From Xiphophorus maculatus (Eukaryota > Chordata > Actinopteri > Cyprinodontiformes > Poeciliidae), in assembly GCF_002775205.1 (NCBI RefSeq), contig NC_036461.1, forward strand, positions 22,868,875 to 22,932,874: DNA of 64,000 nt, in the 5' to 3' direction. Numbering within the stretch: the stretch's first letter is position 1; every line of letters starts with the position of its first letter. The notes below the pieces were generated by a model. It was given only the letters and a program-made list of their open reading frames with translations, was not told the origin of the DNA and made no database searches. Below, piece after piece: positions 1 to 12,861 of this stretch. Both the position numbers and the translations under genes were made by a program.

Positions 1-125
1 CAGAGTTACAATAAAATATTGCAGATTCGACTGTAAACTATGAGTAAAACCTCTAACCTTTGTGTTGGAACCGCCCAGCCAAAGTAGTTGAAAATCCAAT
101 TAATTAATCTATTTGTTGTTTACAA

Positions 126-318
126 CATGAAGTGTCATTTGGCAAATAATGACGCTTTTAACGCAAAGGAGCACTAAAAGTTGCATTAAAAGTGTCAACT
201 TTGCATTACTCAGTAAACAAACTTTTAATGCAAAGTCCCATTAAAACTTGCTTTAAAAGTCAATGAACAATTTCAACTTTGCATTAAAAGTGTCATTAAT
301 TACCAATGACACTTCATG
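126..318. repeat. Palindromic MITE-like element
   Basis: The two ends are inverted copies: CATGAAGTGTCATTTGG at 126-142 and CCAATGACACTTCATG at 303-318, differing by a single T. Between them the motif TTTTAATGCAAAGT and its complement recur several times, giving a strongly foldable, AT-rich core. No protein is encoded. A miniature inverted-repeat transposon is the simplest reading, but the superfamily is not identified and no clear target duplication is visible. Related hairpin-forming sequence (AGGTGTT / AACACCT) continues to about 415. Confidence 0.55.
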
Positions 319-1389
319 ACAACAGTCACAAACATTCATAAAGGCTTCTTCAGGTTCATAACAGGTGTTGTGTCATGCTTATGACTGTTTCATGTCAGTC
401 TTATGAACACCTCTTCAAATAAAGTGCTACCAAACTTTGAGACGTGAATAGTAAAACTGTGGCTAACCAAATCCCAAACAAGCTGCATTGTTCTCTTGCA
501 GAGCGGCACAAACTGGCAAAAACCGGTGGCAGAAAGGTCCACTTAGCGAAAGACAAAGGCGTGTTTTTGTCGTAGATTCAGACAGGAAGTCGCAGCGTGT
601 GTGCAATTTCTGCCCCACGGCATCCATCAGTCAGCAACCGATTACATCAGCGCACACAGCCTTCAGGAGTGTGTGTGTATGTGTGTGGACTTGTAACGAG
701 TGGTCCCCACAGAGGCGTGCTTGTTGTCCAAGTCTGGCCTGGGTGCAGATTTTGGGGGAACATGACCTCACTTTTGGCCCCCTGGCGGAGTGGTTTACCC
801 AAACAAGGTCGTGAGCAGATTCCCTGGCAAGTCGCCCCAAATTCAAACAGCCCATATTTGTGCATGAAGTCAGCTCTCTTGCTCTCTTTCAGAAGAGAAA
901 ACAACTGCACTCTATGTATATATTTTCACCTCATTGCAGGGTTCCATTTATCCTAAATGACAGTAAAAAAAAAATAAAATAAAAAAATCCCAATGCACTT
1001 TGAGGAGGCTATTTTTAAACAGCTTGAGTAAAATTATACCATAGAAGGTCTATGCATGAGTGTGTGTGTATGTATTTTCAGTTTATTATTACTTTATAAC
1101 CTAATTTAAATTCAATAATGAGTAGTGATATAGTGTTTTCATACATGAACTCACTCACACACGTTCATGCACCAATAAGCAGATCGGCAACTTCTGGGTG
1201 AAGTGCCTTGCCCGGGGGCAGATCATCATGTCAGCAGTCGATCTGTACTCTGGTTAATAATTATTATTAAACTAATTTTCTGTTGGGGAAAAGATGAATA
1301 GTTACTTCTTGAGTGTCTTCAGTCAGTTGGTTTTTTTTGTGTCTGTGTGGGGGGTTTGGGGTCAAAGGGCATATGTCTCTGCTCGAGTT

Positions 1390-1800
1390 GGGTGAATGTG
1401 TTTTCTCCTACTTACAAGAAAGAAGTTCTTCAAGGAGTAAAGCTTTCAGAGTACTCCTCTATGAACGCTTCTGTAAGCTTTGGGGTTCCCCAAGGCTCTG
1501 TACTCAGTCCATTATTATTTTCTATACTCTGTGTAGCAGGTATTACTCAGTCTTTTAGTAACATCCCTCACCATTCAGTTGTATGAGTTGCTAAGTTATC
1601 TAAATTAAGACTGACTGCCTACCTCAGATAAGAGACTGGCTGCTTATGGCTTTTTAATCCCAGTGAGAACATATAAAATGATAACAGACCTGAAATATAC
1701 TCTGACATCAGACAAGTGGAGTGTTGGATATTGGGAGTGACTTTTGATTGTGATGTAATCGTGGACTCACTTTAAAATTCATATCAAGGTCTTGTTTTGT
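1390..1800 (+). mobile_element. Decayed L2-like LINE reverse-transcriptase fragment
   Basis: Plus-strand translation at about 1440-1540 gives SVSFGVPQGSVLSPLLFSIL, the conserved 'GVPQGS-LSPLLF' block of non-LTR reverse transcriptases. About 200 bases on, a segment reading LGVTFDCDVIVDS matches the 'LGV-FDSDL-F-SHIK' block found downstream in the same ORF family. The catalytic YADD segment between them is deleted or shifted, and frames change, so this is a dead fragment. It resembles the L2-like element at 38212-39769 but is much older. Confidence 0.6.
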
Positions 1801-3879
1801 TTTATTTTTTTTCCCCCATTTAAGCTGAGACCTATTGGGCCCAGAAACTAAAGGAAGAAATCATTGGTGGATCCGTTTCTTTTAGCTTAGATTCGTGTAA
1901 ATTCATCGCTCACTTGTCTGGGCAAAGTGTTTCAGACAATTACAAGTCACACAGAGTTTTGTTTTGATTTCTTTACACTGTTGTCCCGTTGAATTCAGAA
2001 TCCTTATTTTAAAGAAAATTCCTCAAATATAAAACTTGTATCGTCAAGCTACACGTTTTGTTTCCTGTTCTGTCCATATAAAAATCAAAATGTGTTGGTT
2101 TTTCATCTTATAAAATAAAAAACTGAAGATCAAGCCTTTTGGTCTGACGAAAAGTTCTGTGTGTTTTGTTATTTCACTCAGTTTTATTAACAAGCAGATA
2201 AAAACTCATTTTTTCAGTCTGGCATTTGTCTGCTGGCATCAGTACTTTCTGCCCATCCATCACCTCATGCATGGGTAATTATTTTTTCATTTTATGACTA
2301 TTAAGTCTAATTAGCTATTATTAAAATGTTCAGTTCCTGGGTTTTGTATGTGCAACAGGTTTATGATCTCCTCTGTGGAGACTGCTTTAAAAATAAATTC
2401 TTTATTTGCTTGTGTTCCTCCATGTCCAGCAGCGCATCATCGAAAAAGTGGGGTACACCCACACGCTCACAACTGAGGAGAAACAAAACCACCCAACATG
2501 TAGATGTGTGGTTTTTTGGATGGCGGGCGAAAGCCGCAGTGCTGGGTTAGAACCGATTCCTGCAGAGATCGTAACCCAGCCGCAAGAGGAGGACAACTGT
2601 GCAGACGTGCAGGTGGTGTCAGTTGCTTTTCTGGGGTTTTTGAACAAAAAGTGCAAATGACTCTTCAGTTAGAAGAGAGGGCGTGCAGACATTTAGGAGT
2701 CGCTGGGCCTAATACCTAAAGAGGAGCAGCCAGTGCTGCAACATGGAAAGTGAACATGGAGTCCAAATTAAGTTGGAAGGCTGGCGACAGGGAGACGTCC
2801 ACGCAGACAAACACAAAAGACATATAAAGGCAATACAATAAAATTCAGAGTAATGTGACAAAAACAGAAAGTACAAAAGAAAAGAAAATTAAACAAAACT
2901 GAAAGTGTTTGGAAGAAACTAAGGAATTAGCTGAACGAAAAGTGGATTTGTGAAGACAAAGCCAGACCAGAGCATCACTCATTCACAAGTAGAAGAAAAC
3001 AGGGCTACCTGTTTAGATAAACGTTAGATTTAGAGATAATTCCCAAGGAGATGATGCTGAGGTGGGGCTGCATGTCAGGTAAAGCAGCAGATATCTGAAA
3101 AAACATATTGCTGCACTATACTGTTGCTGAATATAATAATAATATCAGTCACAATCAACTTCTTTTTCCTTCCTGAGTCTTATTACTAGAGTTTCTCCAC
3201 CACTTTCTAAAGGTTTGAGCATCTTGGCCACTAGACATATACCTCTTCTGTGGGCAAGACATGATTCAGGTGGCGTGTTATAATCGGTGCAAGAAATGTG
3301 ATATCCTGCCAAATGTTTCCTCCTTGCACAGGTGACGACTTTTAACACTTTTCTCCTCCCATCAATCCAAAGCGGAGGGAGGTTTGGTGGTTATTTTCCC
3401 GAGATGATAAAGCATCTTTCCACCGAGTAAACCGTGATGGATATTTTCTTCAGGAAAGGCAGATCAACTCCGTGAGCCAGCAAAGAGTCTCTCTGTATAA
3501 TTGGAAATTTATGATGGAGATGGGAAGCCAACTGCTTTATGAGACTGTTTGGAGTTTGACTGATGAATATTGTTTGGCCATCAGTGAAAGAGTTCAAGAG
3601 TTCACGAATGCCAGAGGAGGTGCAGCAACTAATTGTACTAATTGTGGCTTCCACACACTACTTGATCAGATTTTTTTTTCTTCCAATGGTATGAATTGCA
3701 AAGCCAAAACACTTGGCTATCAAATAAAACATTTTTCCTTCAAAAAAAAAAAAAAAGGTGATCACATTTTTTCGCTTGCTAGGACTTGCACAAGTCATCC
3801 ACTTCACCTATCTTTCATTCTTTTGAAACTGTCATCATGTCTGAACTACGAGAGCACAGCCGCTCGCCTGTTTACTCAC

Positions 3880-6374
3880 CGTTGCAGGTGCCGTCCGCCG
3901 CCAGCGCGTACCCCAAGGTGCACAGCGCGGGATTGCTCACAATGGGGTAACTCGGCTCCGCGGCTCTCGCTGGAGCCCGCGCGAAGGTGTCCGGGATTCT
4001 GTCAGAGGGCTCCGGGTAGCTCGGCTCAGGCTGGGCGGGGCTCACCCGTCTGTAAGGCCGGTCGTAGTAGTCGCTGGAGAGGCACTGGTAGCCTCCGATC
4101 CGGTTGACGCAGAGCATCTCTCCTTGGCACGGTTGCGGCCAGCTGCACTCGTTCACATCTGGAAGGCAGAGAGGAGCGGCGCTGAGGACATTCCTGCTGC
4201 AGCTCCCGCGTCTGCGAGACGGTGGCCCACCCAGTTTATCACTAGGTTACCGATTTGTTCCACCTTGAACTTTTGAGCGTTATTTTATGATGCAACCACA
4301 GACTGAGATATGTTTTTAATGGGATGTTACGCGCCAGGCCGACGTAAAGCAGCACGTTCGTAAACGGGAACGGAAAAATGCAGCTTTTTTTCCTTCCGTC
4401 GGCTAATTTGTAAACAGAAACCGTCTTGGTGTTAGGGGTGGGCATTTATTGTATCGTTTATCATTTATCGGGATAGATTTCTTATTTCGTTAAGATTTTG
4501 ATTTATTGTTGTCACAATAAATTCCAATTCAGTCGGTATTTTCGGGATTATTATTTTTACCCAGTGTTCGTTCCACAAAGATGTGTTAATAAGTCTAAAT
4601 AAATGTAAAAACATGATTAAATGAAGTTATTGTGTGCATTTTAGTTATAAAAAATAACATTTCTTTATGTGATTATTGTCCTAAGCGCATTACACATGGG
4701 AGCGTTTTTGTCTAGAGCAGGATTTGTGCTTGTTTGGCTCTGAAGGCTGTGCCATTCAATCACAGTCACAAATCTACCGCCAAAAATAAGAGAACAAAAT
4801 ACAAACAAATAGTTGTCAATGTCACTTTTGTTATCAACACAATAGTACCGCAGAGCACAAAACTGTACGTTCATCTCCCACCCCGACTTGGTGCGACTTA
4901 ATCTTGGGATAAATTTAACTGCTCTGTTAAATTTATCCCTGTGCACCGATTCTTGCCTCTGGTGTTTGTTGGAAAGTATTAGTCAACGAAGACCAAGGAA
5001 TGCTCCAGACACATCAGGCTTAAAGATGTGGAGAATTTTAAAGCAGGACTAGGTTATAAATCCAAGAAAAGCAGCCCAAAAACGTCCATAGTAAATCCGG
5101 AGGAGCAGCAGAGATCCAATCTGTTTACAGAAATTACAAATTCATCCTTTATAGAAGAGTATAGCAGGTGGAAAGACATTGTTGAATGAAAGCTACAGAG
5201 TCCTGTTAAGACACGTATGGGATACAGAAAACATGTGATTCTCCAACTCATTTTCCAAAAAACAAAGGAGAGTACGTAGCTCAAATGAAATCAAGATTCG
5301 TTGAGAACTTCATGTTCCCATTTTCCCATTGTCTTGAGAAAATCCCACCAACGCCTCTGTCTCCCGAAAGAAACCGAAGGCAGCTGGACTTGGCCTCCCA
5401 GCCTTCACTTCCTTTTACAGATGGAGGGCGACCTGAGCAAGTTTACCCCGGTGTGATACACCAGCTGCTCAAGGTTGGATATGAAAGTAGTCAAAACAGT
5501 TGGCAAGATGACTGGATGTCTGATGTCTACATCAGCTGCTGAGGGATCAGGGCTGGAGGAATCATGTGTGACCCCCCACCAACACTTTTAGTTCCTTCTG
5601 GAAGACGTCTGTGCAGCTGATCATCTTCGCTTAATTCAGCTGCATTCCTGAGGCTACCAGAATCATGAACAGATGTTAAACAAATTGTTCTTGGTTATTA
5701 TTTTTATTCGATATTTTATAGCCTTCGTTTGTATTTTTAGTGGATTTCCCCCCCATTATTCTCCAGGCTTTCAGTCCACATTTAGTTTGCGGATGTTGCG
5801 TGTTGATCCCTGAAGATGCCCGAATCTCATAAGACAGAAATTGAACTCTTGGATTGGCCTACTCAAAGTCTAGACATCAAAACTGACACTTAAAGCAACC
5901 TCTATATCCACTTTGACTGTAATTAAGCCGTTTGGCTAATAAGAGAGGGTAAATAAAGTAAAAAAAATAAAACAAATCTGAATAAATGTGTCAACTTAGT
6001 GGACACACTGCAGAAGACTTGGGAGTTGTAACTGCAAACATACAAATACACACCACACTTTTCAGATTTTTGTTTGTAGAAAATTCAAGTTACAATCAAT
6101 CGAGCATTAATTTGGGTTCAATTATATCCCTAAAACACATCAGAGTTTGTGATTTTCCATTTTTCTTTAAATGCCAACTTATGTAAAACGACTTACCTGA
6201 ACATTGTCCTAAATTCCGGTTGTATTCAAAGCCGTTCGGACAGGACTGAGGAGAGACGAGAGGAGCTGTGAGCGTTTGGCTCGGATTCAGACCGTAATGA
6301 AGCAAGGTGAGCGGAGTTACCTGTCCGTGCGCTGACTGGATGCAAAGCAGAGCAAATACCAGAGCGGCCAACAT
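3880..6374 (-). CDS. fbln5: Fibulin-5-like protein, first two coding exons (partial)
   Basis: Fibulin-5 is a secreted elastic-fibre assembly protein built from calcium-binding EGF modules and a fibulin C-domain. Two exons are visible: 6197-6374 and 3880-4158, with consensus donors (GTAAGT, GTGAGT) and an AG acceptor. Exon 1 starts at the ATG at 6374 and encodes a hydrophobic signal peptide (MLAALVFALLCIQSAHG), a linker and the SCPNGFEYNRNLGQCS start seen in fibulin-5. Exon 2 encodes the split first cbEGF (DVNEC to GGYQC), then a Tyr/Pro-rich insert (YDRPYRR, PSYPEPS) and NPALCTLGYALAADGTCN, the layout typical of fibulin-5 rather than fibulin-3 or -4. Mammalian fibulin-5 has RGD in this module; here the position reads QGE. 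The trip11 neighbour supports the assignment. All later exons are outside the window. Confidence 0.82.
4436..4960. repeat. Interspersed repeat, TTTATCG-type, copy 1
   Basis: Begins with AGGGGTGGGCATTTATTG and TATCGTTTATCATTTATCG. It shares blocks in order with the sequence at about 7700-8150, including a GTTTATCATTTATCG block, a TTTTGATTTATTGTTGTCACAATAAA-like block and TTTATGTGATTATTGTCCTAA. Two diverged copies of one repeat family therefore flank fbln5 exon 1. It codes for nothing recognisable. A hAT-type non-autonomous element is likely but not proven. Confidence 0.55.
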
Positions 6375-7000
6375 TCTGCAAATGGGGAATTTTCGTTTTG
6401 TGAAGCCTTGTGGAGGACAGCTGGCCGGAGCTCCACAGAAGCATAGCCTGCTGACACAAACAGGGCAGAGAAACCGCATTAACGGAGCCTCCCGCTACGC
6501 AGAAAGGCTTCAGCTGGACTGGGAGGGAAAAACGAGACGAACCTTAGAGAAGAACAAAACCTGAGCGCGAGCGTTTCCAACGGCATTGTTTAATGGCTCC
6601 TGGTGAAGTCCCTCTTTAAAAAAAAGAAAGATTTAGACGACCCGTAAAACCCGAATCCCAGCGGGGCTCCCTCCGACTATGCGCCCTTACGCGAAAGTCG
6701 ACGCCAGGTTTTCATTAACCACTGTGTGATCGAGCTGAAGCTCCGGCACATTGACCAACTCTTACAGGAATTTCCTCGGTCGAAGAAAGAAAAGAAAAGA
6801 AAAAAAAAAAAGCAAAACAAACCCCAACTTCGCCGTCCCGTTTTCTGCTCGGACCGCTGGGCCGCGCAGATCATTTAGCAATGCAGATGTGACGGCCCCC
6901 ACCGAGCTCTTTTAGCAACAGCTGGATCCAATCAGGAGATCCAGCCCCCTGCGGTGGGCGCGCGCAGCCCGACAGGCTCAGCGCGGTGCTGTCCGCGAGC
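6375..7000 (-). promoter_or_regulatory. fbln5 5' UTR and putative promoter region
   Basis: The segment upstream of the fbln5 ATG is clearly richer in G+C and CpG than its surroundings, for example GGTGGGCGCGCGCAGCCCGAC near 6953-6973 and several CGCG sites. This fits a 5' UTR and core promoter for the minus-strand gene. No convincing TATA box was placed and the start site is not determined. The call rests on position and base composition only. Confidence 0.35.
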
Positions 7001-7699
7001 TGGAAGACATAAAGCACACACTGTGGGGGTGACTGTGTGTGTTTTCTCAGGACACGCACACACACCAGAGTTCAGTGACACTAAACAGCCACTTACTACG
7101 CCCACTTCTGGACCATATGTACAGCTGAGACGGGTCTCACTCCCGGGCCTCGAACCAAGCGGAGGAGAAAGCTCTTTACTTGTGACATAATTCTTAAATA
7201 AACACGCAGCCATGAATACATTCACAGCTCAGTTTGTCATTTCACAAACTTTAAATTTATCTGCTAGGAATAGCAAAAATAAAGGGGCGTTGCTTAAGAC
7301 TCGTAGCCTTCACAGGAGATTCCCCCAAGGCTTTCTGGTGATCCTCATGCAGTCTGCGTAATTAAAAAAAAAAACCATTTAGTGCTTTAAACGCCTGGAA
7401 AGTCACCAAGTAACAGCAGATCCGATTATTTCTCAGATCAGGTACTATTACTAGTTAGTAGTACTTCAGTTCCGTATGATCCCTTACTAACTAGTAGTAG
7501 CGGGTTTATTAATTAATGTAATAATGGTGGGTTAAACAGCTTGATAACAAAACTAAAGAATGATATGAATCTGAAAGTTTGTTAATAAGGAAGGGGACTA
7601 CTTTTAAATTCACTCTGGTGATTTTCAAACATCTAGTTAAAAATGTCAACCAATATCAGGACATCTCAACAGGTAGGCACAGGTCCGTTTCCCACCTGT

Positions 7700-8155
7700 C
7701 GCAACTTAACCTGCGATAAACGGCCATCAACGATAAATGTCCGGATGAGCATGTGTCGTACGGTTTATCATTTATCGTGAAATTTCTCACCACGATGAGC
7801 ATTTTGATTCATTATCACAATAAAAGGCAATCGTTTTTTTTTTATTTAAAAAACCTCTGTATCGCTGTTTTACAATGTTTTTTTTTCCAGTGACGGCATC
7901 AATACATGTTAAAATATGATTAAAAGCAATAACTGTGGTATAAATCACACTTCTTCATGTGACTAACATCCTAAAAAAAACATATTATGAATGGGTTTGT
8001 TTTTTAAGAGCAGTGGTTGTTTATGGAGATATGATTTCTGTGTCAGTCGCCTAATGTTACCTAAAAAAGTAATAATGAATTGTTCTCAGTCACTGTTATT
8101 GTACAGTAGTACTATGAAATATTGTGATAAAACCAAGTCCATATTGCACAACGCT
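7700..8155. repeat. Interspersed repeat, TTTATCG-type, copy 2
   Basis: Homologous to the repeat at 4436-4960 in the same order: GTTTATCATTTATCGTG, then TTTTGATTCATTATCACAATAAA, then CTTCATGTGACTAACATCCTAA, then AGTACTATGAAATATTGTGATAA. The copies differ by many substitutions and small gaps, so neither is recent. No coding potential is seen. Confidence 0.55.
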
Positions 8156-8634
8156 AGTGTCAGAATCTGATAGTGATGTCGGAAATTGATCTGGTATCAG
8201 TTAAAAAAAAAAAGAAAAAGATTTGATTACATCAGCCTGTATCTAAAGTCTCCGATATAAACACGCGGATAGATGCACTCCGCTGCAGCAAGTGGTCCGC
8301 TCCAGGGTTTCTATCCAACAGCACCTGTATCCCACATGCAGACCCCTTGGTTAATAATAAATAGGTCAGCTGTTCTCAGACCTATTGGAGTTCAGTGTTC
8401 TCTGACTAATATCAACCGATCAAGCCTTTTCTAACATTCCACACTACAAAATAAGTAGTACAAAGGACGGCGAAGTATGCATTATTTGTGCTGATATCGT
8501 ATTGCGTCAACATCAGTATCAGCCAATGCACAAAGAGGCAATATTGGTATTGTATTGGGAGTGACAACGTTGTATCTTGACACCCCTATTGGTTTCTAGT
8601 ATCAAGGTTTTAAAAAGGTAAATTTTATAAATGA

Positions 8635-8823
8635 TCAATTTAATATTATTATTAAGTTGTTTACATGCTGGAGTGACTGGAGTCTTCTTTGACTGTGTAG
8701 GATCTCCTGTTCCACCACATCCCAAAGATGCTCCGTTAAGTTCACATGTGGCGGCTGTAGGTCGTTTGACTGCAGAGAACTCATCACACTACTGAAAGCA
8801 GCCATTGGAAGACCCTGTTGCAA
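8635..8823 (-). pseudogene. Possible Tc1-like transposase C-terminal scrap
   Basis: The minus strand reads QPPHVNLTEHLWDVVEQEI, which resembles the 'PP-S-DLN-IEHLWDV' block near the last catalytic acidic residue of Tc1/mariner transposases. Only about 60 codons are open, the flanks do not continue the family, and no inverted repeats were found. It is an old fragment if real, and the match is too short to exclude chance. Confidence 0.35.
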
Positions 8824-9977
8824 CTCTAAGGTTAAAGGTCAATCCTTTCTATGAAACAGTTTGCAAGAAAAAGCTCATCAACAGCCGGGTCACCAGTGGC
8901 TCCTTTATTTAACGCCAGATCCTAATTAAGTCACGGGTACCGATCTTAGCCCAAGACAATCCAAGGTCATCTGAATCATCTTCTCTCAGTTTCAGATTTT
9001 TTTTTACATCCAAGAAAAAAAGATTAAAAAATTCTTTCAAGTCAGGATTTACAGTTTTTACATTTCATCAACACACCTGGACTCCTCCTGTAACATGTCT
9101 TCTGCAGTGGCTGATTGATGCCTGTACAAAAATGTGGAGCGGCGCAGTCGCACGCTGATCCGATTACACAAAACTTCAAAAATGTGCGGGCTCTTTTTCC
9201 CCCCTTCTTTTTGTTTTAGTTTGTAAATATATATTTATATTAACCATTTACACTTCTGATTATACAACTATCAAATTTTCAAAAAATGCAGGCACTTGAC
9301 TTCTAAAGCATCCTCTGTGCCTACAACTAAAGAAAATAAAATAAAGAAACCTACATTACCCATTTACATATATGTAACTGTATAATAGTGCTGTATGTGA
9401 ACATAAAGAGCAGTCTAAACCCTCTGATAAACCACAGTCAGCAGCCATAATTATGCCTATTGCATATCACAGTCTGGCTGTCTGGAAAACACTAAGCCTT
9501 TCAACCAGGGAAAAAAAATAAATAAAAAATCCTTATGGTTTCAGCAGATGTACTGACTCGCATAAATCTCCATGTAGTGTGCTGCTGCCAGAGATTTTAG
9601 TTTTCGTCCACGATCAGAGGAAAACTTGCTGAATTGTTGAAGTAATACTAACAGGACAAGAAAATACAAGCAGTTAAATGCAAATGGAGGGGGTGAAACC
9701 CGGCGGGCATGTTTCCTCTTGCAAACAGAGCCTCAGCCTCACGCTTTGTACTCCTACACTGAGTTTCTAAGGTCACTTTTGCTCAGAACTGCTGGGATTT
9801 ACTCTGTTTCACACGTGAAACGTAATTTCATTCATTCCTTTTGGCGTGAGATGCAAATTTGTGGGTCTGAACCTGAAAATAATGTTGAGTCTAAATTGTC
9901 TTTTGCATAGAGGGAAGAAAAAAATATTCCTGCTTTAGTTTCCAAGTTTTCCCAGACTTTATGTTAAACTTCGGCGT

Positions 9978-9983
9978 TTTATT
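9978..9983 (-). terminator. Candidate trip11 polyadenylation signal
   Basis: TTTATT on the plus strand gives AATAAA on the minus strand about 130 bases after the trip11 stop codon. It is the nearest canonical signal downstream of the stop. A longer 3' UTR using other signals (for example near 8900) cannot be excluded. Confidence 0.4.
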
Positions 9984-10115
9984 GCTGCTCAATGTAAGAA
10001 AACAGCAGCAAGAGGGAGCAGAGGCGCTTCAATAACGTCAAGTTTTTTAGTGCCGAACTCATATTGGATAAATTAAGACATCTGTGTGGCATTTGTAGCC
10101 GGGGGGCCGCCCCGG

Positions 10116-12793
10116 TCACTGCTTTAGCAAGTCTTTGAGCACGGCTCCAGCGCTGGCCTCGGCTGAGACAGGCACAGGGGTGAAGGTGGGCAGAGCGTCA
10201 GTGATGGGCTTCATCAGCAGGTGACCTCCCGAGCCGGCGGGGCCAGGACCGGCCACCAGCGGCACCGCAGCAGAACGAGGAGCCAGGAACGGATTGGATT
10301 CACCGGGTCTCCTGATGCCAGCCGCAGCTCCTGTGATGGAAACGGGTTCATTCTGGGAGCATTTGATTGAACTGTGTTTTGTTTTGCTTTGCAGGAATGC
10401 TAATTTACCCGCGGAGCCTGAAGAAGAGCCACCGGTTCTCCCAGGAGGCGGTGCGCTCAGAGGCCTGATGTCGTGGACCGGGAGCCTCGGCGCCGGGAGC
10501 GACGGGGTCGACTCCATCTCCAAGAACTTCACAAACATCTCGGAGAAAGACTGCGGCGGCGAGGGAGCCGGCAGGATCGGTGTTTGAATGAATGAATGAA
10601 TGAGTGAGTTTACAGATTCAATTAAATCAAAAATATTCCACAGAGCAAAATAAAGAACTTCATCAGGACTAGGGCTGGAACGATTAATCAGATAGTATGT
10701 ATCGATTATTAAAACTGGTTTAGTAGTCGATTAATTGTTAGCTGGAATTTACAGACTAAATAGCTTCACCTGGTTCAAATTCTGAAAAGGACACAAAAAA
10801 AAACTCTATTAGGCACCTTTTGCTCTCCAATTAACTAGTCAACATATTAGCCGTTCAATGTATTGATGTTGAGTCAAACAGAAAGAGTTGAAATTTTCAA
10901 ACGTTGATGTTAGAGGTATTTTTTTAGCTGCATATTCATTCGATTAATCATCAGTATAATTACTAAAATAATTGATTATACTGAAGACACAGGAAGGTGC
11001 AATTTTATATTTCGTAGATTTGTTCTTCAGTAAGTTTCTTTTTCTTCTGTTTCCAGCAAGATCCTGTTCACTAGAAACAGGATCAGGACAACTCTGTTTC
11101 TAGCGAATGAGATGCAGAACAAAAGCTACATGAAAATCTGCCCCGCACAGTTCAGTTTTCATCTGTCCATTTTCTCTTCGTAACAGTTTTGAAGTTAAAT
11201 TTGACTCGAGCTTTATGTTTCCATTCATTGCTAAATGAATTCTAAAGAAATTACAGAGAGCCAGTGGTTTTTATGTGACTCTCCGGCTCCCTGCCGTTCT
11301 GCGTGGCGTAGGCACGGTGTGTTTGTGGCTCCCAGCCCGTTCTGAACTTACCGAGTTCAGCCCCGGGCCACTGGTGGGCCTCTGTGGCGTATTCGGCACA
11401 CTCTGAGCTCCTCTGCCTCCGAGCCAGCTCGATACCCACCCGCCAACACCGTGGCGGGCATCGTCCTCCAACATCTACAAAGACAGAAGATTAGGAAGTA
11501 CAAAATAAATTCAATCTCTCAAGTGTCATCAACGCTTATCTTTTTTTAAATTATTATTATTAACTACAGTCTACACATTTCCTTAGCGAGATTGGGCTGC
11601 CTGGATCAATGCCTGACAATTAATAGACGCATGAAAAAGAACTGCAGCACCACTGACACTGATTCTTTAAAGTCTGCTGGTTTGACTAGACTCTTGGCTT
11701 CTGTGGAAACTCTAAATAGTTTTACCAGGAGATGAGGGAACGAAGGGGGGAAAATGAAAAAACCTTTCAGGGACCTTAAAGGTAATAAAAAATGTTGTAT
11801 TCTAAGAAACAGAAATCTCTCTTGCCCCGCGTTTCCTTTTAAACGGTGTTGGGTAACGCTCTCTGGAATCGCTGGACGGATTCCCGCGCAGAAACCAGCC
11901 AAGACGATCTGGAAAAGACGATGCTTTCCCTTTCAGGTCTGAGCTCTGAGGATTTTCTGGGGATGACGGAGTTAAAATAAAATGGCGGGGCAGTGTCTTT
12001 TTCAGCCGACTAACCAGGCTCTAAAGAGCATGAAAACAAATTAAACTAAGTGGATTATCTGCTGGTGTGGTCTGTATGTAAACAGTAAAATTAACCCAGA
12101 AGAGGAATTTGGGATCCCCGTTATGTAGGTTTCATTTAATATTTTTGTACTAGATGTCTAAAACTAAACAGGTCTGACATCAGAGTTAAGAGGCTTTCAT
12201 ATGAAGGGAATCAGATTTTAATTAAAGCCACAACTCTCCGCTTCTAACGGCTTTATTAAATTAGATAAATAATCATGGTAGTGTTCTAGTTGCACAAAGT
12301 TTAGCTTGTTCCTTTTTTCTGGGTTGTTTTCCAAAAGCTAACAGAAGTTGTATGGCTGTAGATGTAAACCAGACAGGCAGGAATAAATTATAATAACAAT
12401 TTCTCAGTCTGACTCCCAAACGGAAAGAAATACAAAAACGTAAAACATTCTGCAAATGTCTAGAAAGACAAGTTTCACTTTTTAAATTATTGCCAAAAAA
12501 ATATGATTTGATGAAATGAGAGAAATTTTGATTTAAAGTAGAGCAAAATAACATATTTTATGACATATATATGGATGCAAGTTATGCAGTTATTTTTACA
12601 TTTCCTACAATATAAGGTTTTAAAATAAACAATTTTAAACTAGGTGTTAAATTATCCTGTATTTTATAATGAAAAATGTAATTCCAAATCGCTTAAAACA
12701 ATTGATCTGGCTTTAAATCAGTCCAAGATTTGATCATGTATTTATTGTAAGCATTAACCACTTACTAGTCACAATGCTGCTGACTTGTGGCAT

Positions 12794-12861
<68 letters not shown>

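Larger units (their letters stand above)
1..3879. other. fbln5 intron and left flank; no further exon seen
   Basis: This stretch lies downstream of fbln5 coding exon 2 on the minus strand and should be intron of that gene. I searched the minus strand for the next calcium-binding EGF exon (a D-x-D/N-E-C start with six cysteines) and found none, so the intron probably runs off the left edge. It holds a palindromic element near the left end, a decayed LINE reverse-transcriptase fragment at about 1390-1800, and AT-rich sequence with short poly-A runs. Short open frames here show no family resemblance. Confidence 0.6.
7001..9977. other. Intergenic stretch between fbln5 and the trip11 3' end
   Basis: I see no gene here. 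It holds the second TTTATCG-type repeat, a further repeat at about 8160-8590, a possible transposase scrap on the minus strand at about 8635-8823, and unclassified AT-rich DNA. Since trip11 ends at 10116 on the minus strand, part of 9000-10115 may be trip11 3' UTR. Confidence 0.5.

Noticed and set aside
2326..2660. Overlapping frames in fbln5 intron near 2326-2719
   Set aside because: Several frames are open on both strands, but none shows cysteine spacing of an EGF module or any recognised domain; probably chance in a locally GC-richer patch.
3472..4107. Plus-strand 211-codon frame across 3472-4107
   Set aside because: Its GC-rich half is the antisense of fbln5 exon 2, and the rest is intron with a poly-A run coding for lysines.
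10353..10408. Alternative 56-bp intron in the trip11 C-terminal region
   Set aside because: Its removal shifts the frame and gives GAA TGA at the junction; the 78-bp choice keeps the frame.
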